In this document: positions 23,913-33,512 of the stretch, piece by piece
Position numbering within the stretch: the first letter of the stretch is position 1
Layout: each line of letters opens with the position of its first letter
Program-made: the position numbers and the translations under genes
The notes under the pieces: model-generated
Database searches by the model: none
What the model was told of the DNA's origin: nothing
Seen by the model: the letters and a program-made list of their open reading frames with translations, nothing else
Origin: Allorhodoferax sp032337135
GTDB lineage: Bacteria > Pseudomonadota > Gammaproteobacteria > Burkholderiales > Burkholderiaceae_C
DNA: 64,000 bases
Direction of reading: 5' to 3'
Assembly: GCF_032337135.1 (NCBI RefSeq)
Contig: NZ_JAVXZZ010000001.1
Location: forward strand, 124,001-188,000

Positions 23913-26900
23913 TTACAGCGCTGCAGAGGCCGCCCAAGAACGGGCAAAGGCCTCGAAATCAGTCACCGACATGGGCTTTCCGAACAGATAGCCCTGGTAG
24001 GCATCGCATCCCGCCGCTCGCAGCACGTCGCGCTGCTCCGTTGTCTCGACCCCTTCTGCAATCACTTGCAGGCCCAGACTGTGACCTAACGCAATCACGG
24101 TCTTGGCGATAACCTCATCATTGGGGTCGATCAGCAAGTCCCGCACGAACGAGCGATCGATCTTGAGTTGTTCCAGCGGGAGGCTCTTGAGGTAGGAAAG
24201 GGACGAATACCCGGTGCCGAAGTCGTCCAGCGAGAAGTGCACGCCGTGTCCACGCAAAGCAGCCATCTTTGCAATGGCCGCTTCGGCGTTGTTCAGCAGC
24301 AAACCTTCGGTCAACTCGAGCTTGAGCCGCTCGGGATTGACACCGGTCTCGCGAATCAGCGACACCACGCCCTGCTCAAAGTCCGATGCAGCCATCTGCA
24401 ACGCGCTGACGTTGACCGACAGCGCCAGTCCGCTCAGCGCGGTGTCAGATGCCCACCGGGCCAACTGCTCACAGGCGCCCCGCAACACCAGGTTGCCGAT
24501 GGCGACGATCTGCCCGGTCTCCTCGGCCACGGGGATGAATTCCACCGGCGCTACCAAGCCGCGTTCCGGGTGCAACCAGCGCACCAACACTTCAGCACCG
24601 AACAGCGCTCCCGCGGAATCGATCTGCGGCTGGCAGTAGATGACAAACTCCTGGCGCTGGATGGCCCGGCGAATCTCCTCTTCGGTCTGTGCGCGCAGCT
24701 TGATGGCTTGCTGCATGGTCGGCTCGTAGAAGCAGATGCTGTTGCGCCCCGCACGCTTGGCCTGGTACATGGCCGTATCGGCCCGCTTGAGCAGCTCATC
24801 CACACCGAAGCGCGGCCCGGCAAAGATGCAGATGCCGATGCTGGGGGAGCACTGGTGCTGGTGTTGCGTCACTACCCCCTCTTCGGTCCGGGATGTGAGT
24901 TCGTAGCTTGCGTTGAGCGCATGCTGGATCTTGCGTGCAACCACCTGGGCCTGCATTACCCCGTCATCGCCCGACTCCAAGCCGCTGAGAATGACCACGA
25001 ATTCGTCACCACCGAGACGGGCAACAGTATCGCCATCGCGCATGTGCCGCGTGAGACGCTGTCCAACTTCCTTGAGCAACTGGTCCCCCACGTCATGACC
25101 CAGGGTGTCATTCAACACCTTGAAGTTGTCCAGATCAATCAGCAGCAAAGCGCCACTCTTTCCACTGCGTGCATTTGCGGCCAGGGCCTGCTGTGCCCGG
25201 TCCAGCATCAGGCGCCGGTTGGGCAGTCCCGTCAGCGGATCGTAGAAGGCCAGGCTGGCAACCTCCTCTTCCGCCAGCTTGCGGGCCGTGGCATCTTCGT
25301 GGACCGAAATCCAGACCTGGCCATGCTCCGGGTGCAAGAAGCCGGAAACCACGGCGTGCGACCAGAACACCGTTCCATCCTTGCGCACATTGCGGACATC
25401 GCCTTCCCATCGTCCGGCATGGGCCAGCGCTTCCTGGACGCGCTGCTGGCTGGCTGGCGTATCGGGCACATCGGGGGCATTGAGCACACTCACGTGCTGG
25501 CCCAACAACTCGTTCTGCGCGTAACCGAACATCTGCTCGAGCTGCCGATTGGCGTACACGATGGTCAGGGTATCGGCCGTGGCGAGATGAATGCCCTCGG
25601 TCAGGTGGGCCAGCAGATCAGCCTGGATGGCCAGGTGCTTCTCGAAACGCTTGCGTTCGCTCACATCACGGGCAATGCCCAAGACGCCGATAAGCCGGCC
25701 CTGCGCATCGCGCATCGGGGTCTTGATGGTTTCAAAGATTCCCTGGTAGCCGCCGCGTGCAAACGTCAATGACTCCTCGTTGCGTCGGCCATGCTCTTCC
25801 TGCAAGGCCAGCCTATCGTTGTCCCGAAAGAAGTCGGCCAACTCGCGGGGCACGAAGTCGTAATCCGTCTTGCCCACAATGTCGGCCGCATCGGCACCAA
25901 AGAAGTCCTCAAAGCTGCGATTGCAGGCCAGGTAAACACCCTCGGAATTCTTGAGCCATACGAGATCCGGAATGGTGTTCAGTACCGATTTCAGTTGCGC
26001 CTGCTCCAAGGACAAGGCGGCCTGGCTCGATTGCAGAGCGGACTGCGTGGCCAGCAATTCATCATGCTCGCGCAGCAGCGTACTTTGCCTTGCCATCGCC
26101 AACATCACCACCAGCCCGGCACTGATGTCGGCAATGCGTTCGATGACTTCGGGCAACCCGCTCCAGTGGCGTGCCATCAAGACCGCGACCGCCGCCATGA
26201 CCACGAATACCATCGGCAATTGGCGCAGAACACCTTCACAGAATCGCTCCCAGCGCACGGATCGGTTGACCGATTGGTCCCAGTGGGTCAGTCCATACGC
26301 CATCGCCAGGATGGCCACGGAAAAACTCACGTTGAACCAGGTTCCCGCCGCCGCGAGGCCATCCAGTGCGAGGAAGTTCCAACGCATCCAGATCAGCGCT
26401 GTCGCCAGCAATCCTGCAAACAAGCTCAGCAATGCGCCAGACACCCGCCACCGGTTGGTCAAAGCCGTCGTCACCAGCGTGGCCACTGCTGCGAACAACA
26501 CGGCGGGGTAGGCAATGAGGGTCAGCAAGGCAGCCGGTTCGGTGTCGCCGCGCTTGGGAAGGTACACCACCAGCACCAACGCCGTCAGCGCTGCCGTGAA
26601 CAAGGCCGCATCCAGCAGCGGAACTGCAACCCGTAGCCCCCTGGTACCGGGGCGTCGCAACGCACGCACACAGGCGATGACAAAGCAAGGTCCCAGTGCC
26701 AGATACAGGGCATCTGCTGGCGCAGGGAAAGCCACATAGCCTATCCAGACCTGGACATCCCACGCGATCTGGCCACAGGCATACGCCGTGGCGCCACAGG
26801 CCATCCAGAAATGCAGGTCCCGGTGGGGTCCGGCGGCCGCCCGCTGCCAAGCCAGCCAGGCCAGTCCGGCAGTCGCCACGGTAGCACTGGTCCAATGCAG

Positions 26901-27080
26901 GTTGTCAAAAAAATTGACCCACGCAGGGTCTTGCGCCGCCCGGATACCTACCGCCCCGAGCAGCACACCGACAACACCCACAAACCAGCAGACACGCTGG
27001 GGGACAGTCAATGGCACGGCACCGGAGGGTACGGGAGTCATGGGCGAAGCATGGTGGACAGCAAGGTTCATTATCGGCAT
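23913..27080 (-). CDS. Membrane PAS-GGDEF-EAL cyclic-di-GMP enzyme
   Basis: About 1055 aa. An N-terminal membrane sensor of eight or nine helices (about residues 25-325, MASE-like) is followed by two PAS domains with a PAC segment (about 365-600), a GGDEF domain with an intact RLGGDEF motif near residue 687, and an EAL domain whose signature reads EVLVR near residue 830. Downstream EAL residues (ELTEG, DDFGTGYSSL, KIDRSFV, EGVETTEQ) are conserved. It could both make and degrade c-di-GMP; the Ala-to-Val change in EAL is common in active enzymes. Start uncertain (ATG 27080, 27071 or 27041; none has a good ribosome site). Confidence 0.92.
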   Translation of the reverse strand: MPIMNLAVHHASPMTPVPSGAVPLTVPQRVCWFVGVVGVLLGAVGIRAAQDPAWVNFFDNLHWTSATVATAGLAWLAWQRAAAGPHRDLHFWMACGATAYACGQIAWDVQVWIGYVAFPAPADALYLALGPCFVIACVRALRRPGTRGLRVAVPLLDAALFTAALTALVLVVYLPKRGDTEPAALLTLIAYPAVLFAAVATLVTTALTNRWRVSGALLSLFAGLLATALIWMRWNFLALDGLAAAGTWFNVSFSVAILAMAYGLTHWDQSVNRSVRWERFCEGVLRQLPMVFVVMAAVAVLMARHWSGLPEVIERIADISAGLVVMLAMARQSTLLREHDELLATQSALQSSQAALSLEQAQLKSVLNTIPDLVWLKNSEGVYLACNRSFEDFFGADAADIVGKTDYDFVPRELADFFRDNDRLALQEEHGRRNEESLTFARGGYQGIFETIKTPMRDAQGRLIGVLGIARDVSERKRFEKHLAIQADLLAHLTEGIHLATADTLTIVYANRQLEQMFGYAQNELLGQHVSVLNAPDVPDTPASQQRVQEALAHAGRWEGDVRNVRKDGTVFWSHAVVSGFLHPEHGQVWISVHEDATARKLAEEEVASLAFYDPLTGLPNRRLMLDRAQQALAANARSGKSGALLLIDLDNFKVLNDTLGHDVGDQLLKEVGQRLTRHMRDGDTVARLGGDEFVVILSGLESGDDGVMQAQVVARKIQHALNASYELTSRTEEGVVTQHQHQCSPSIGICIFAGPRFGVDELLKRADTAMYQAKRAGRNSICFYEPTMQQAIKLRAQTEEEIRRAIQRQEFVIYCQPQIDSAGALFGAEVLVRWLHPERGLVAPVEFIPVAEETGQIVAIGNLVLRGACEQLARWASDTALSGLALSVNVSALQMAASDFEQGVVSLIRETGVNPERLKLELTEGLLLNNAEAAIAKMAALRGHGVHFSLDDFGTGYSSLSYLKSLPLEQLKIDRSFVRDLLIDPNDEVIAKTVIALGHSLGLQVIAEGVETTEQRDVLRAAGCDAYQGYLFGKPMSVTDFEAFARSWAASAAL

Positions 27081-27206
27081 GCGCAGCCTGTCGCGCCATA
27101 CCCTGTGCCGAATGCGTAACCATGGGATGCACGGGCCTGGTCGGGCTGGGAGGGCTGGCAGGTGGCATCTGTTAGCCTATCGGTCTCGCTCCACCATCAC
27201 GCCACC

Positions 27207-27836
27207 ATGACTCTCTCCACCCTCTGGCTCTTCGTCGTCATGACCTTCTTCGTCTCGGCCACCCCCGGACCCAACATGCTGCTCATCATGAGCATTGCCG
27301 CGCGTTCTGGCCTGCGCGTGGCCGTGGCCGGCATGGCCGGGTGCATGACCGCACTGATGCTCATGATGGGTATCTCCGCCGCGGGATTGGGTGCCTTGCT
27401 GCAGGCCTTTCCCACCGTATTCGAAGCCCTGCGCCTGATGGGAGCCGCCTATCTGGCCTACCTGGGTGTGCAGGTGTGGCGATCGCCGGTCAGCGACAGC
27501 GCCGCCGCGCAACAGGCCCCCTTGGCGACCGCAGTCAGCACGGCGGCCATCTACCGCCAGGGCTTTCTGGTGGCGGCAAGCAACCCCAAGGCCATCCTGT
27601 TCGCAGCCGCCTTCTTTCCGCAGTTCATCAACCTTGATGCAGCCAAGTTGCCCCAGTTCGCCATCCTGCTCACCACCTTCGCCGTGATCGAGATCAGCTG
27701 GTACTTCATCTACGCCGCCTCGGGCAAGCGCTTGTCGGCCTACCTGCAGCGCCCCACCATCCTGCGCGCCTTCAACCGCGCCACGGGCGGTGTGTTTGTG
27801 GGCTTTGCGGCGCTGATGGCGTTTGCCAAGGAGTAG
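27207..27836 (+). CDS. LysE/RhtB-family amino-acid exporter
   Basis: 209 aa from ATG 27207; earlier in-frame codons encode nothing family-like. It has the RhtB signature near the N-terminus (SATPGPNMLLI, about residues 15-25) and about six membrane helices, with a mid-protein 'ASNPKAILFAAAFFPQF' that is also typical. It likely exports an amino acid or a small metabolite across the inner membrane. It is divergent from the GGDEF-EAL gene and marks the left border of the lower-GC islet. Confidence 0.9.
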   Translation: MTLSTLWLFVVMTFFVSATPGPNMLLIMSIAARSGLRVAVAGMAGCMTALMLMMGISAAGLGALLQAFPTVFEALRLMGAAYLAYLGVQVWRSPVSDSAAAQQAPLATAVSTAAIYRQGFLVAASNPKAILFAAAFFPQFINLDAAKLPQFAILLTTFAVIEISWYFIYAASGKRLSAYLQRPTILRAFNRATGGVFVGFAALMAFAKE

Positions 27837-27928
27837 AGAGGGTCTGTCGCTCAACGCGAAGGGGGCTGCCGCGCCCCGTGCGTCTTCTTGGGTTCAATGC
27901 GTAAACCGGAGAGTTTGCCACCGGCCTC

Positions 27929-29506
27929 TCAAGCCGCATGGAGCGCAGTCAAAGACTGTTCCACCAGCTGCCGCCCTTGTGTAGCGGGTGCATCGCAGAT
28001 GACCGCACAATCGGGTCGAACCGTGACCAAATGATTGAGTGGCACCTTGGTACCGACCCAATCGCCCGATGCATCCTCGTAAGCGCCGACTTCGAAACGA
28101 CCGCGTGGGTGGATGGTGAGCAACTGCCCGCCATGGGCCAACCAACGCTCTATGCAGTCCAAAGGAAGGCAGGCACGCGGATCGATGCCAAACCCGACCA
28201 ATGTGAGCTGACCGCGCAAGGCACTGTCGCTCAGTTGCGCAGGGGCCGAGGATTTTTCAAAGCGAATCCATCCTTGTGGAAATAATCCACCGCGAACCAG
28301 CGTACCTGATGCCCGTCCAGGCACCAGCGCACCACGCAAAAATACATGCGGAGGCTTGATTTCCGCAGTTTCGAGGTATCGGCGAAGGCGTGGAATCTGC
28401 CGCATGAGAAGTACCAACCCGTGTGCAAACCAGGCCAAAGCCTTGTTGCGGGGCATGACCAGCTTGCCCATCAATTTGGCCACGTCAATCATGGCCTGTG
28501 CATGGGGCCTGCGCTCGGGATCGTAGGTTTGGAGCAAGGCCGGGTGGGACCAGCCTTTGCAAACCGCCACCAGCTTCCAGGACAGGTTGGCGGCGTCGCG
28601 AAGGCCTGCGACCAAACCCTGTCCAACAAAGGGAGGGGTGATGTGGGCCGCATCACCCACGAGAAATACCCTGCCTTTGCTGAATGTGTCGGCCACACGG
28701 GCGTGGAAGCGATAAACCGCCACACGCTCAATTTCACTTTTGCCGTCCGGATCCCAGGGCTTCAGCAGATCGCGAATGACCTCTGGCTTTTCCATCTGTT
28801 CCCGGCTCTCCCCTGGCTGCAGCTTGAACTCCCAACGCTGCCGCCCACCCGGTGCGGGCATGTGCGGTGCTGGTCGACCAGGATCACAGATGAACTCAAT
28901 GTGGTCGATCGGTTTCGGGGCATTCTTCACGTCCACCACCAACCAATCCTCGACGTACGTCTCGCCTTTAAAGTCAAGCCCGAGCAAACGACGGATGGTG
29001 GAACCCGCACCATCGGCTCCGACCAGGTACCGGGCAGTCATCTCTTCGCTGTCTCCTTCAGCATTGCGGATTTGGGCGCGGATACCTTCGGACTCTTGCG
29101 CAAACGACACGAGTTCGCAGCCCAGCCGCACTTGTACATTCAGCAATCTGGCGATCTGTGCGCGCAGTCGCATCTCCAACTCGGGTTGAAAGAATGTGAC
29201 CAGGCGCGGGTGACCATCCATGGCGCCGGACACGGCGATGCGGTTGTAGCGCCCCAGCAAGGGCGAATGCATGTTGACCTCGGGAATGGCGATGGTCTCG
29301 AAGCTGCCCTCTGCAAGACCAGCCATCTGCAGAATGCGCAAGGCCTCGTTGTCGAGCGCAATCGCACGCGGTGCCTCAAATATCTTGGTGGCCTTGTCGA
29401 TCGCACACACCTTGAGGCCTTGTTGGCCCAGTAGGCAGGCCAGTGCAGCCCCGACGGGCCCCAAGCCGTTGATAAGCACGTCATACCGTTCGTCTTTGCC
29501 AAGCAT
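27929..29506 (-). CDS. FAD-dependent aromatic hydroxylase, MhpA/PheA-like
   Basis: 525 aa. N-terminal Rossmann motif 'VLINGLGPVGAALACLLG' (about residues 10-27), the group A motif 'GADGAGSTIRRLLGL' near 165, and the second FAD motif 'GRVFLVGDAAHITPPFVGQG' near 285. This is the single-component aromatic monooxygenase family that includes 3-(3-hydroxyphenyl)propionate hydroxylase. A C-terminal thioredoxin-like region follows. It probably ortho-hydroxylates a phenol or resorcinol to give a ring ready for cleavage. It is the last gene of the minus-strand operon (VOC dioxygenase, FAH hydrolase, MDR oxidoreductase, this gene), 17 bp after its neighbour. Substrate unknown. Confidence 0.88.
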   Translation of the reverse strand: MLGKDERYDVLINGLGPVGAALACLLGQQGLKVCAIDKATKIFEAPRAIALDNEALRILQMAGLAEGSFETIAIPEVNMHSPLLGRYNRIAVSGAMDGHPRLVTFFQPELEMRLRAQIARLLNVQVRLGCELVSFAQESEGIRAQIRNAEGDSEEMTARYLVGADGAGSTIRRLLGLDFKGETYVEDWLVVDVKNAPKPIDHIEFICDPGRPAPHMPAPGGRQRWEFKLQPGESREQMEKPEVIRDLLKPWDPDGKSEIERVAVYRFHARVADTFSKGRVFLVGDAAHITPPFVGQGLVAGLRDAANLSWKLVAVCKGWSHPALLQTYDPERRPHAQAMIDVAKLMGKLVMPRNKALAWFAHGLVLLMRQIPRLRRYLETAEIKPPHVFLRGALVPGRASGTLVRGGLFPQGWIRFEKSSAPAQLSDSALRGQLTLVGFGIDPRACLPLDCIERWLAHGGQLLTIHPRGRFEVGAYEDASGDWVGTKVPLNHLVTVRPDCAVICDAPATQGRQLVEQSLTALHAA

Positions 29507-29523
29507 GCTGTTTCCTTGGAGTT

Positions 29524-30561
29524 TTAGTGAGTGTTGAAAGTGAGAATTGCTCTGCCGCGCTTTTGTTGCGCCACATGCACAAATGCCGCTTGTGCATCGG
29601 TTACAGGACAGCTGATTCCAATGGGCAGATCAATGGTGTCGGTACGCAAAAGACCATTCAATGCCAGCAAGGCCTGCGCATCGGGTCGGAATACCGTCCA
29701 GCGGTACACCGCAGTGGGACTGCACTGCCGAACCAGCTGACGCACCTCGCGTTGTGCTCTGACAATGCGCCACGCACCGCGCAACCACCCGTATTGGTCC
29801 AGACTCGCAAGCAATGGATGGGTGGTACTGGCCATGCCCAACGCACGTGCGTTGAGCTTCGTTGCCAGCACCCGTTCATCCGTCCAGTTGGCAAAGTTGA
29901 GCACAGCATCGTAGACCGCCTCAAGGTCATGCAAAGTTTGCGAGGTTCGGTCGTAGACCTCACTGGCACCGGCTGCAAAACATTGTTCTATGGCTGGTGT
30001 ACTACACACCGCGGTGGTGATTGCTCCCCAACCGCGCAGGATCTGCAAGGCCAGCAATCCCAGACCACCAGATGCGCCATGCACCAGGATACGACGCCCT
30101 TTTGCACCGTGCTCTTCAATGCCGGCATCGCGCAACGCTCTCCACATCGTGCAAAAGTTGTAGGGCAGTGCGGCCAGCACCGCGTCCGGCACCGAATGTG
30201 GCGCAAAGAAAAGCTGATTGGTCGGAACGACAACGTGGCTGGCATGGGTGCCCACGGCCCCTGTGTCCAAGACACCCCATACCCGCTGCCCCACTGCAAA
30301 CTCACGAACTCCCGAGCCCACATCCGCAACCACACCGGCAAAATCATTGCCCAACACGCGTGGCATGCCAGTAGCGCCTTTCAGGCGCAGCAAACGTGCG
30401 CCATAGCCGGCAGCACGCTTTGTGTCGATGGGATTCACCGATGCAGCCCGTACCTGAACAAGAACCTCGTGCGCCGAAGGGCGGGGCAAACCACCGAGTG
30501 GACGCCATTCCAAAGCGAATCCGCCTGCATTGGCTGTGCAGAAAAGCCCGTGGTACGGCAT
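29524..30561 (-). CDS. Zinc-free MDR oxidoreductase (quinone-oxidoreductase type)
   Basis: 345 aa from ATG 30561, which overlaps the FAH stop (ATGA); the GTG at 30564 is an alternative. N-terminal GroES-like domain ('ASVNPIDTKRAAGYG'), a nucleotide-binding motif 'VHGASGGLGLLALQ' (about 160-173), and no Cys/His zinc ligands, as in NADPH:quinone reductases. It could reduce an enone or quinone formed from the aromatic intermediate. Position inside the catabolic operon and 4-nt coupling suggest a dedicated pathway role; substrate unknown. Confidence 0.85.
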   Translation of the reverse strand: MPYHGLFCTANAGGFALEWRPLGGLPRPSAHEVLVQVRAASVNPIDTKRAAGYGARLLRLKGATGMPRVLGNDFAGVVADVGSGVREFAVGQRVWGVLDTGAVGTHASHVVVPTNQLFFAPHSVPDAVLAALPYNFCTMWRALRDAGIEEHGAKGRRILVHGASGGLGLLALQILRGWGAITTAVCSTPAIEQCFAAGASEVYDRTSQTLHDLEAVYDAVLNFANWTDERVLATKLNARALGMASTTHPLLASLDQYGWLRGAWRIVRAQREVRQLVRQCSPTAVYRWTVFRPDAQALLALNGLLRTDTIDLPIGISCPVTDAQAAFVHVAQQKRGRAILTFNTH

Positions 30562-31520
30562 CACGCCCCCACGATCTTGTTCACCTGCTCACCCAGGTCA
30601 ATCAAGCCATCGTCTGTGCGAATCGCGAGCCGAAGCTCATCTCCAGGTTGCAGGTAAGCAGGGTTCTTCTGTCCAGCATTGATGAATGCCTGCCACTTGG
30701 CCTGATCGGACAGAAAGTGCTTGGCAATCCAAGCAATGGCTTTGGAAGGGGCCCGCGCCGCGCACCCGGCCGGTGTTCCGGTGGCAATCACGTCCCCTGC
30801 TTGCAGATCATGCATGCCGGAAAACTCCGTCAAGGTGGCCGCAGGCTGGTGGATCATCTCACCGCACATTGCATTCTGGCGCACAACCCCGTTGACCTTC
30901 AGCGTCATGTGCAGTTCGGGCCAGCGCTTCCACTCGGCCGCACTGAGCAGTACCAGAAATGGGCCTGCCGGCCCGAAGGTGCGGTAACTTTTTCCCTTGT
31001 AAAACTGGGTCTGTGGCAGCTGAACGTCCCTGGCGGAGATGTCGTTGATGATGGTGACACCACACAGGTATTCGTGCAGTGCATTTGCATTGACGGTCTG
31101 CGGGCTGTTGATATCGCGCGCCAAGACGACACCCAGTTCGATTTCATAGTCCAGCAATCGCACGTGCGATGGGCGCACGATGGCGTCATGGGCTCCACAC
31201 AAACTGGAGGATGCCTTGGTGAAGAGGGTATTGAATGGGAACTGGCGCAGGTCCAGTCCGGATTCACGGACGTGACTTTCGTAGTTAATGCCCTGGCACA
31301 GAAATTGTTGCTGTACTGTGATCGGAGACAAGACCCGAACACCCTGCAAGGCAATGCTGCCCTTCGCTTGTTCTGCCTCACGTATGTCTACCTGCCCTTG
31401 CAGCAGCAACTCACGCGTGGATTGGTAAATGCCCCGCAGGGGTGCAATAGCGTCGCTATGGACGACACCCCATTGAGCAGGTCCACCTTCGGTGCTGTAA
31501 CGAACGATTTTTGTTGCCAT
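30561..31520 (-). CDS. Fumarylacetoacetate hydrolase-family protein
   Basis: 319 aa with an N-terminal extension of about 75 residues and a complete FAH core. Visible features are 'GINYESHVRE' (catalytic His), the metal ligands in LLDYEIELGVV, NDISARD, 'KSYRTFGPAGP', and the closing 'GDVIATGTPAG'. FAH enzymes hydrolyse C-C bonds of acylpyruvates or isomerise/decarboxylate ring-cleavage products. After a VOC dioxygenase and an aromatic hydroxylase, it most likely cleaves the ring-fission product. A comparable FAH-type step occurs after trihydroxytoluene cleavage in dinitrotoluene degradation (DntG), but identity with that enzyme is not claimed. Confidence 0.9.
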   Translation of the reverse strand: MATKIVRYSTEGGPAQWGVVHSDAIAPLRGIYQSTRELLLQGQVDIREAEQAKGSIALQGVRVLSPITVQQQFLCQGINYESHVRESGLDLRQFPFNTLFTKASSSLCGAHDAIVRPSHVRLLDYEIELGVVLARDINSPQTVNANALHEYLCGVTIINDISARDVQLPQTQFYKGKSYRTFGPAGPFLVLLSAAEWKRWPELHMTLKVNGVVRQNAMCGEMIHQPAATLTEFSGMHDLQAGDVIATGTPAGCAARAPSKAIAWIAKHFLSDQAKWQAFINAGQKNPAYLQPGDELRLAIRTDDGLIDLGEQVNKIVGA

Positions 31521-31556
31521 GTTTGCTCCAATGAAATGCGTAAGGATTAATTCGAC

Positions 31557-32696
31557 TCAAAGCCAAGGACGTGCCGGTTGATCGGTTGCTGCGGCCATGG
31601 CTTTGAGTTTGTCCAGTGAATAGACGCGCCGACGTACCAGCTGGATAGCGCGCCAGAGCATGCCCAATGACTTTTGCGGAAAGATCTCCCTTGGCGCGTC
31701 ATCTCCCCATGCCCAAATGCTGCCGGGCGCGAATGGGACATAGTGCGTTGGTCGGTCTGCGGTGAAGACATCACCATCGGTGTAATGCTCAAACTGGTGC
31801 TTGTCATGGTCGGACCAGTAGTCGAACAACTGGCTGCCCAGAACATGGCGCCCAATGCCCCAGAAGTGCTCATGGCCCGCAGCCCGCATGACCTGCTGCC
31901 CCTGCCCCAGGGCATCGAGATCGGCGACCTCATAAGCACTGTGTTCGTAATCGGCCTTCAATCCTGAGGCAATCACCACGGTGTGGTGGTCCACGGGTGT
32001 CCCACCCTTGTCCAGCCTGAAGAACGCCAGTAATGGGGATCCGTCCGGCAAGTACTGCACATCCGAGGGAATCAGTCCCAGATGGCTCATGTACCACTGC
32101 GCCATCTCGGCAAAACGCGGCGTCTGCAGCACGTAGTGCCCCAAGCGACCGACCGTGGCCGGTTCGATGGGTGTGCGTACGGTGGCGTTTATGCGATTGG
32201 CATGGTGGAAGGTATTGCCATTCGCCGGCACGGCCTCGCGCACTGGCTTGACGTCAACACGTGCTTGCGGTGCGATTAACCACACTGCAAACCCTTCCGG
32301 GTCGATGCATTCAATGCCCGAACCGCCCCCCGGCAGCTCGTCCGAACCCAATGCGCGTCCAGCCGTACGACGCAGCAGGTCTTGCCAATCCACATCCGCA
32401 TCCACTTCAAACGCTGCTCCAAGAAACCGAGGCTTGGCCGACTTGGTAGCAACAATCGCGACAGGAGAACCATCGGCCGTCCCCATGCACAACCGCATCG
32501 GCGTGGACTCCACCACGCGCAGACCGAAGTCACTCCAGAAATTTCTGCACTGGTCCAGGTCAGGCTTTCCAAACCGCAAAAACGCCAATCGACTTGCCTT
32601 CACCAACGGCTGCGGCCGCTCCAGTTTCTGCACATGCGAAGGTCGCTGTTCCTCGGGGTATTCAATCGGAACGGCAAGTTTGAGGTCAGAGTGCAT
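31557..32696 (-). CDS. VOC-family ring-cleavage (extradiol-type) dioxygenase
   Basis: 379 aa from ATG 32696. The ATG at 32708 is possible, but the predicted promoter leaves it only about 10 nt of leader. There are two VOC modules: an N-terminal one ('FLRFGKPDLDQCRNFWSDFGLRVVE') and a C-terminal one carrying candidate metal ligands His in GRLGHYVLQ, His in YEHSAYEV and Glu in HQFEHYTDGD, the 2-His-1-carboxylate pattern of type I extradiol enzymes. It is first gene of the catabolic operon and divergent from a TetR regulator with an operator in its promoter. The ring substrate is unknown; an extended N-terminus of about 35 residues is unusual for the family. Confidence 0.85.
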   Translation of the reverse strand: MHSDLKLAVPIEYPEEQRPSHVQKLERPQPLVKASRLAFLRFGKPDLDQCRNFWSDFGLRVVESTPMRLCMGTADGSPVAIVATKSAKPRFLGAAFEVDADVDWQDLLRRTAGRALGSDELPGGGSGIECIDPEGFAVWLIAPQARVDVKPVREAVPANGNTFHHANRINATVRTPIEPATVGRLGHYVLQTPRFAEMAQWYMSHLGLIPSDVQYLPDGSPLLAFFRLDKGGTPVDHHTVVIASGLKADYEHSAYEVADLDALGQGQQVMRAAGHEHFWGIGRHVLGSQLFDYWSDHDKHQFEHYTDGDVFTADRPTHYVPFAPGSIWAWGDDAPREIFPQKSLGMLWRAIQLVRRRVYSLDKLKAMAAATDQPARPWL

Positions 32697-32724
32697 GGTG
32701 TAGCCCATCCTTGTGGCAAAGTAG

Positions 32725-32769
32725 ATTAAATGACTGTTATGTCATTATGACGATATTATCTATTACAAT
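32725..32769. promoter_or_regulatory. Divergent promoters with an operator between VOC dioxygenase and tetR
   Basis: Perfect inverted repeat AATGAC-tgttat-GTCATT at 32729-32746. For the minus-strand operon the hexamers TCGTCA (32748-32753) and TTTAAT (32725-32730) are 17 bp apart, so the palindrome lies between -35 and -10. For tetR, TACAAT at 32764-32769 is a good -10. Occupancy would be expected to block the catabolic promoter. Confidence 0.6.
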
Positions 32770-32816
32770 CCGAGACAACGTCAACAACCCCAACATCCCC
32801 GGACAAGGAGAGCCCC

Positions 32817-33500
32817 ATGAATGACATCGATCACCGCACCCGTGTGGCAGCGGAAAAGCGCGAAAAGATGCGTCGGAAGCTAGTGGAGTGCGCAATGGTT
32901 GTCTTCTCGCGCAAAGGTGTGGAGGCCGCAGTGGTCGACGAGGTCATTGCGTTGGCAGAAGTCTCCCGTGGCACCTTTTACAACTACTTCAAGTCGAACG
33001 AAGAGTTGCTCGTAGCCGTGGTGCAGGAGATGGGCCACGAACTCTTCTGGTTGATCGAGCAGGTAGTGGGGACTACCAAGAATCCGTTGGAACGCGTATG
33101 CGCAGCATTGCGGCTAACCATGCACACGGCCCGTCGCTACCCCCGTTTCGGGAACTTTTTCTTACGCAGCAATGTCGCAGTCACACCCTCCAGCTCACTG
33201 GCGCATCAATTCCTGGAGCGCGACATCGGCGAAGCCATGCACCTTGGAAAACTGAAGGGTGCGGACAAGATGGATGTCGCCATTGACTTCATCGTGGGCG
33301 CTACGCTTGGTGGTGTGCAGTCTCTCTTGACTCGGAATGACCATAACGACTCCTATCCAGAGGAAATCGCGTTCCACATTCTGCTGGGCTTGGGGGTCAC
33401 GGTCGCTGCGGCGCGTCGAATGGTGGATTTGCCCCTGCGTTACATCGACATTCCGCCCAACTCGCTGCTGGAGCGCAGCAATTCGCTCGCCAGCGAGTAA
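32817..33500 (+). CDS. TetR-family regulator of the catabolic islet
   Basis: 227 aa. HTH 'VDEVIALAEVSRGTFYNYFKSNEELL' (about residues 41-66) and a helical ligand domain. GGAG ends 6 nt before the start. It is divergent from the VOC-dioxygenase operon and 12 bp ahead of the acyl-CoA ligase gene on its own strand, so it probably controls both and answers to a pathway intermediate (phenol or acyl-CoA). No specific subfamily could be assigned. Confidence 0.9.
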   Translation: MNDIDHRTRVAAEKREKMRRKLVECAMVVFSRKGVEAAVVDEVIALAEVSRGTFYNYFKSNEELLVAVVQEMGHELFWLIEQVVGTTKNPLERVCAALRLTMHTARRYPRFGNFFLRSNVAVTPSSSLAHQFLERDIGEAMHLGKLKGADKMDVAIDFIVGATLGGVQSLLTRNDHNDSYPEEIAFHILLGLGVTVAAARRMVDLPLRYIDIPPNSLLERSNSLASE

Positions 33501-33512
33501 AGGCCCGCCCCA

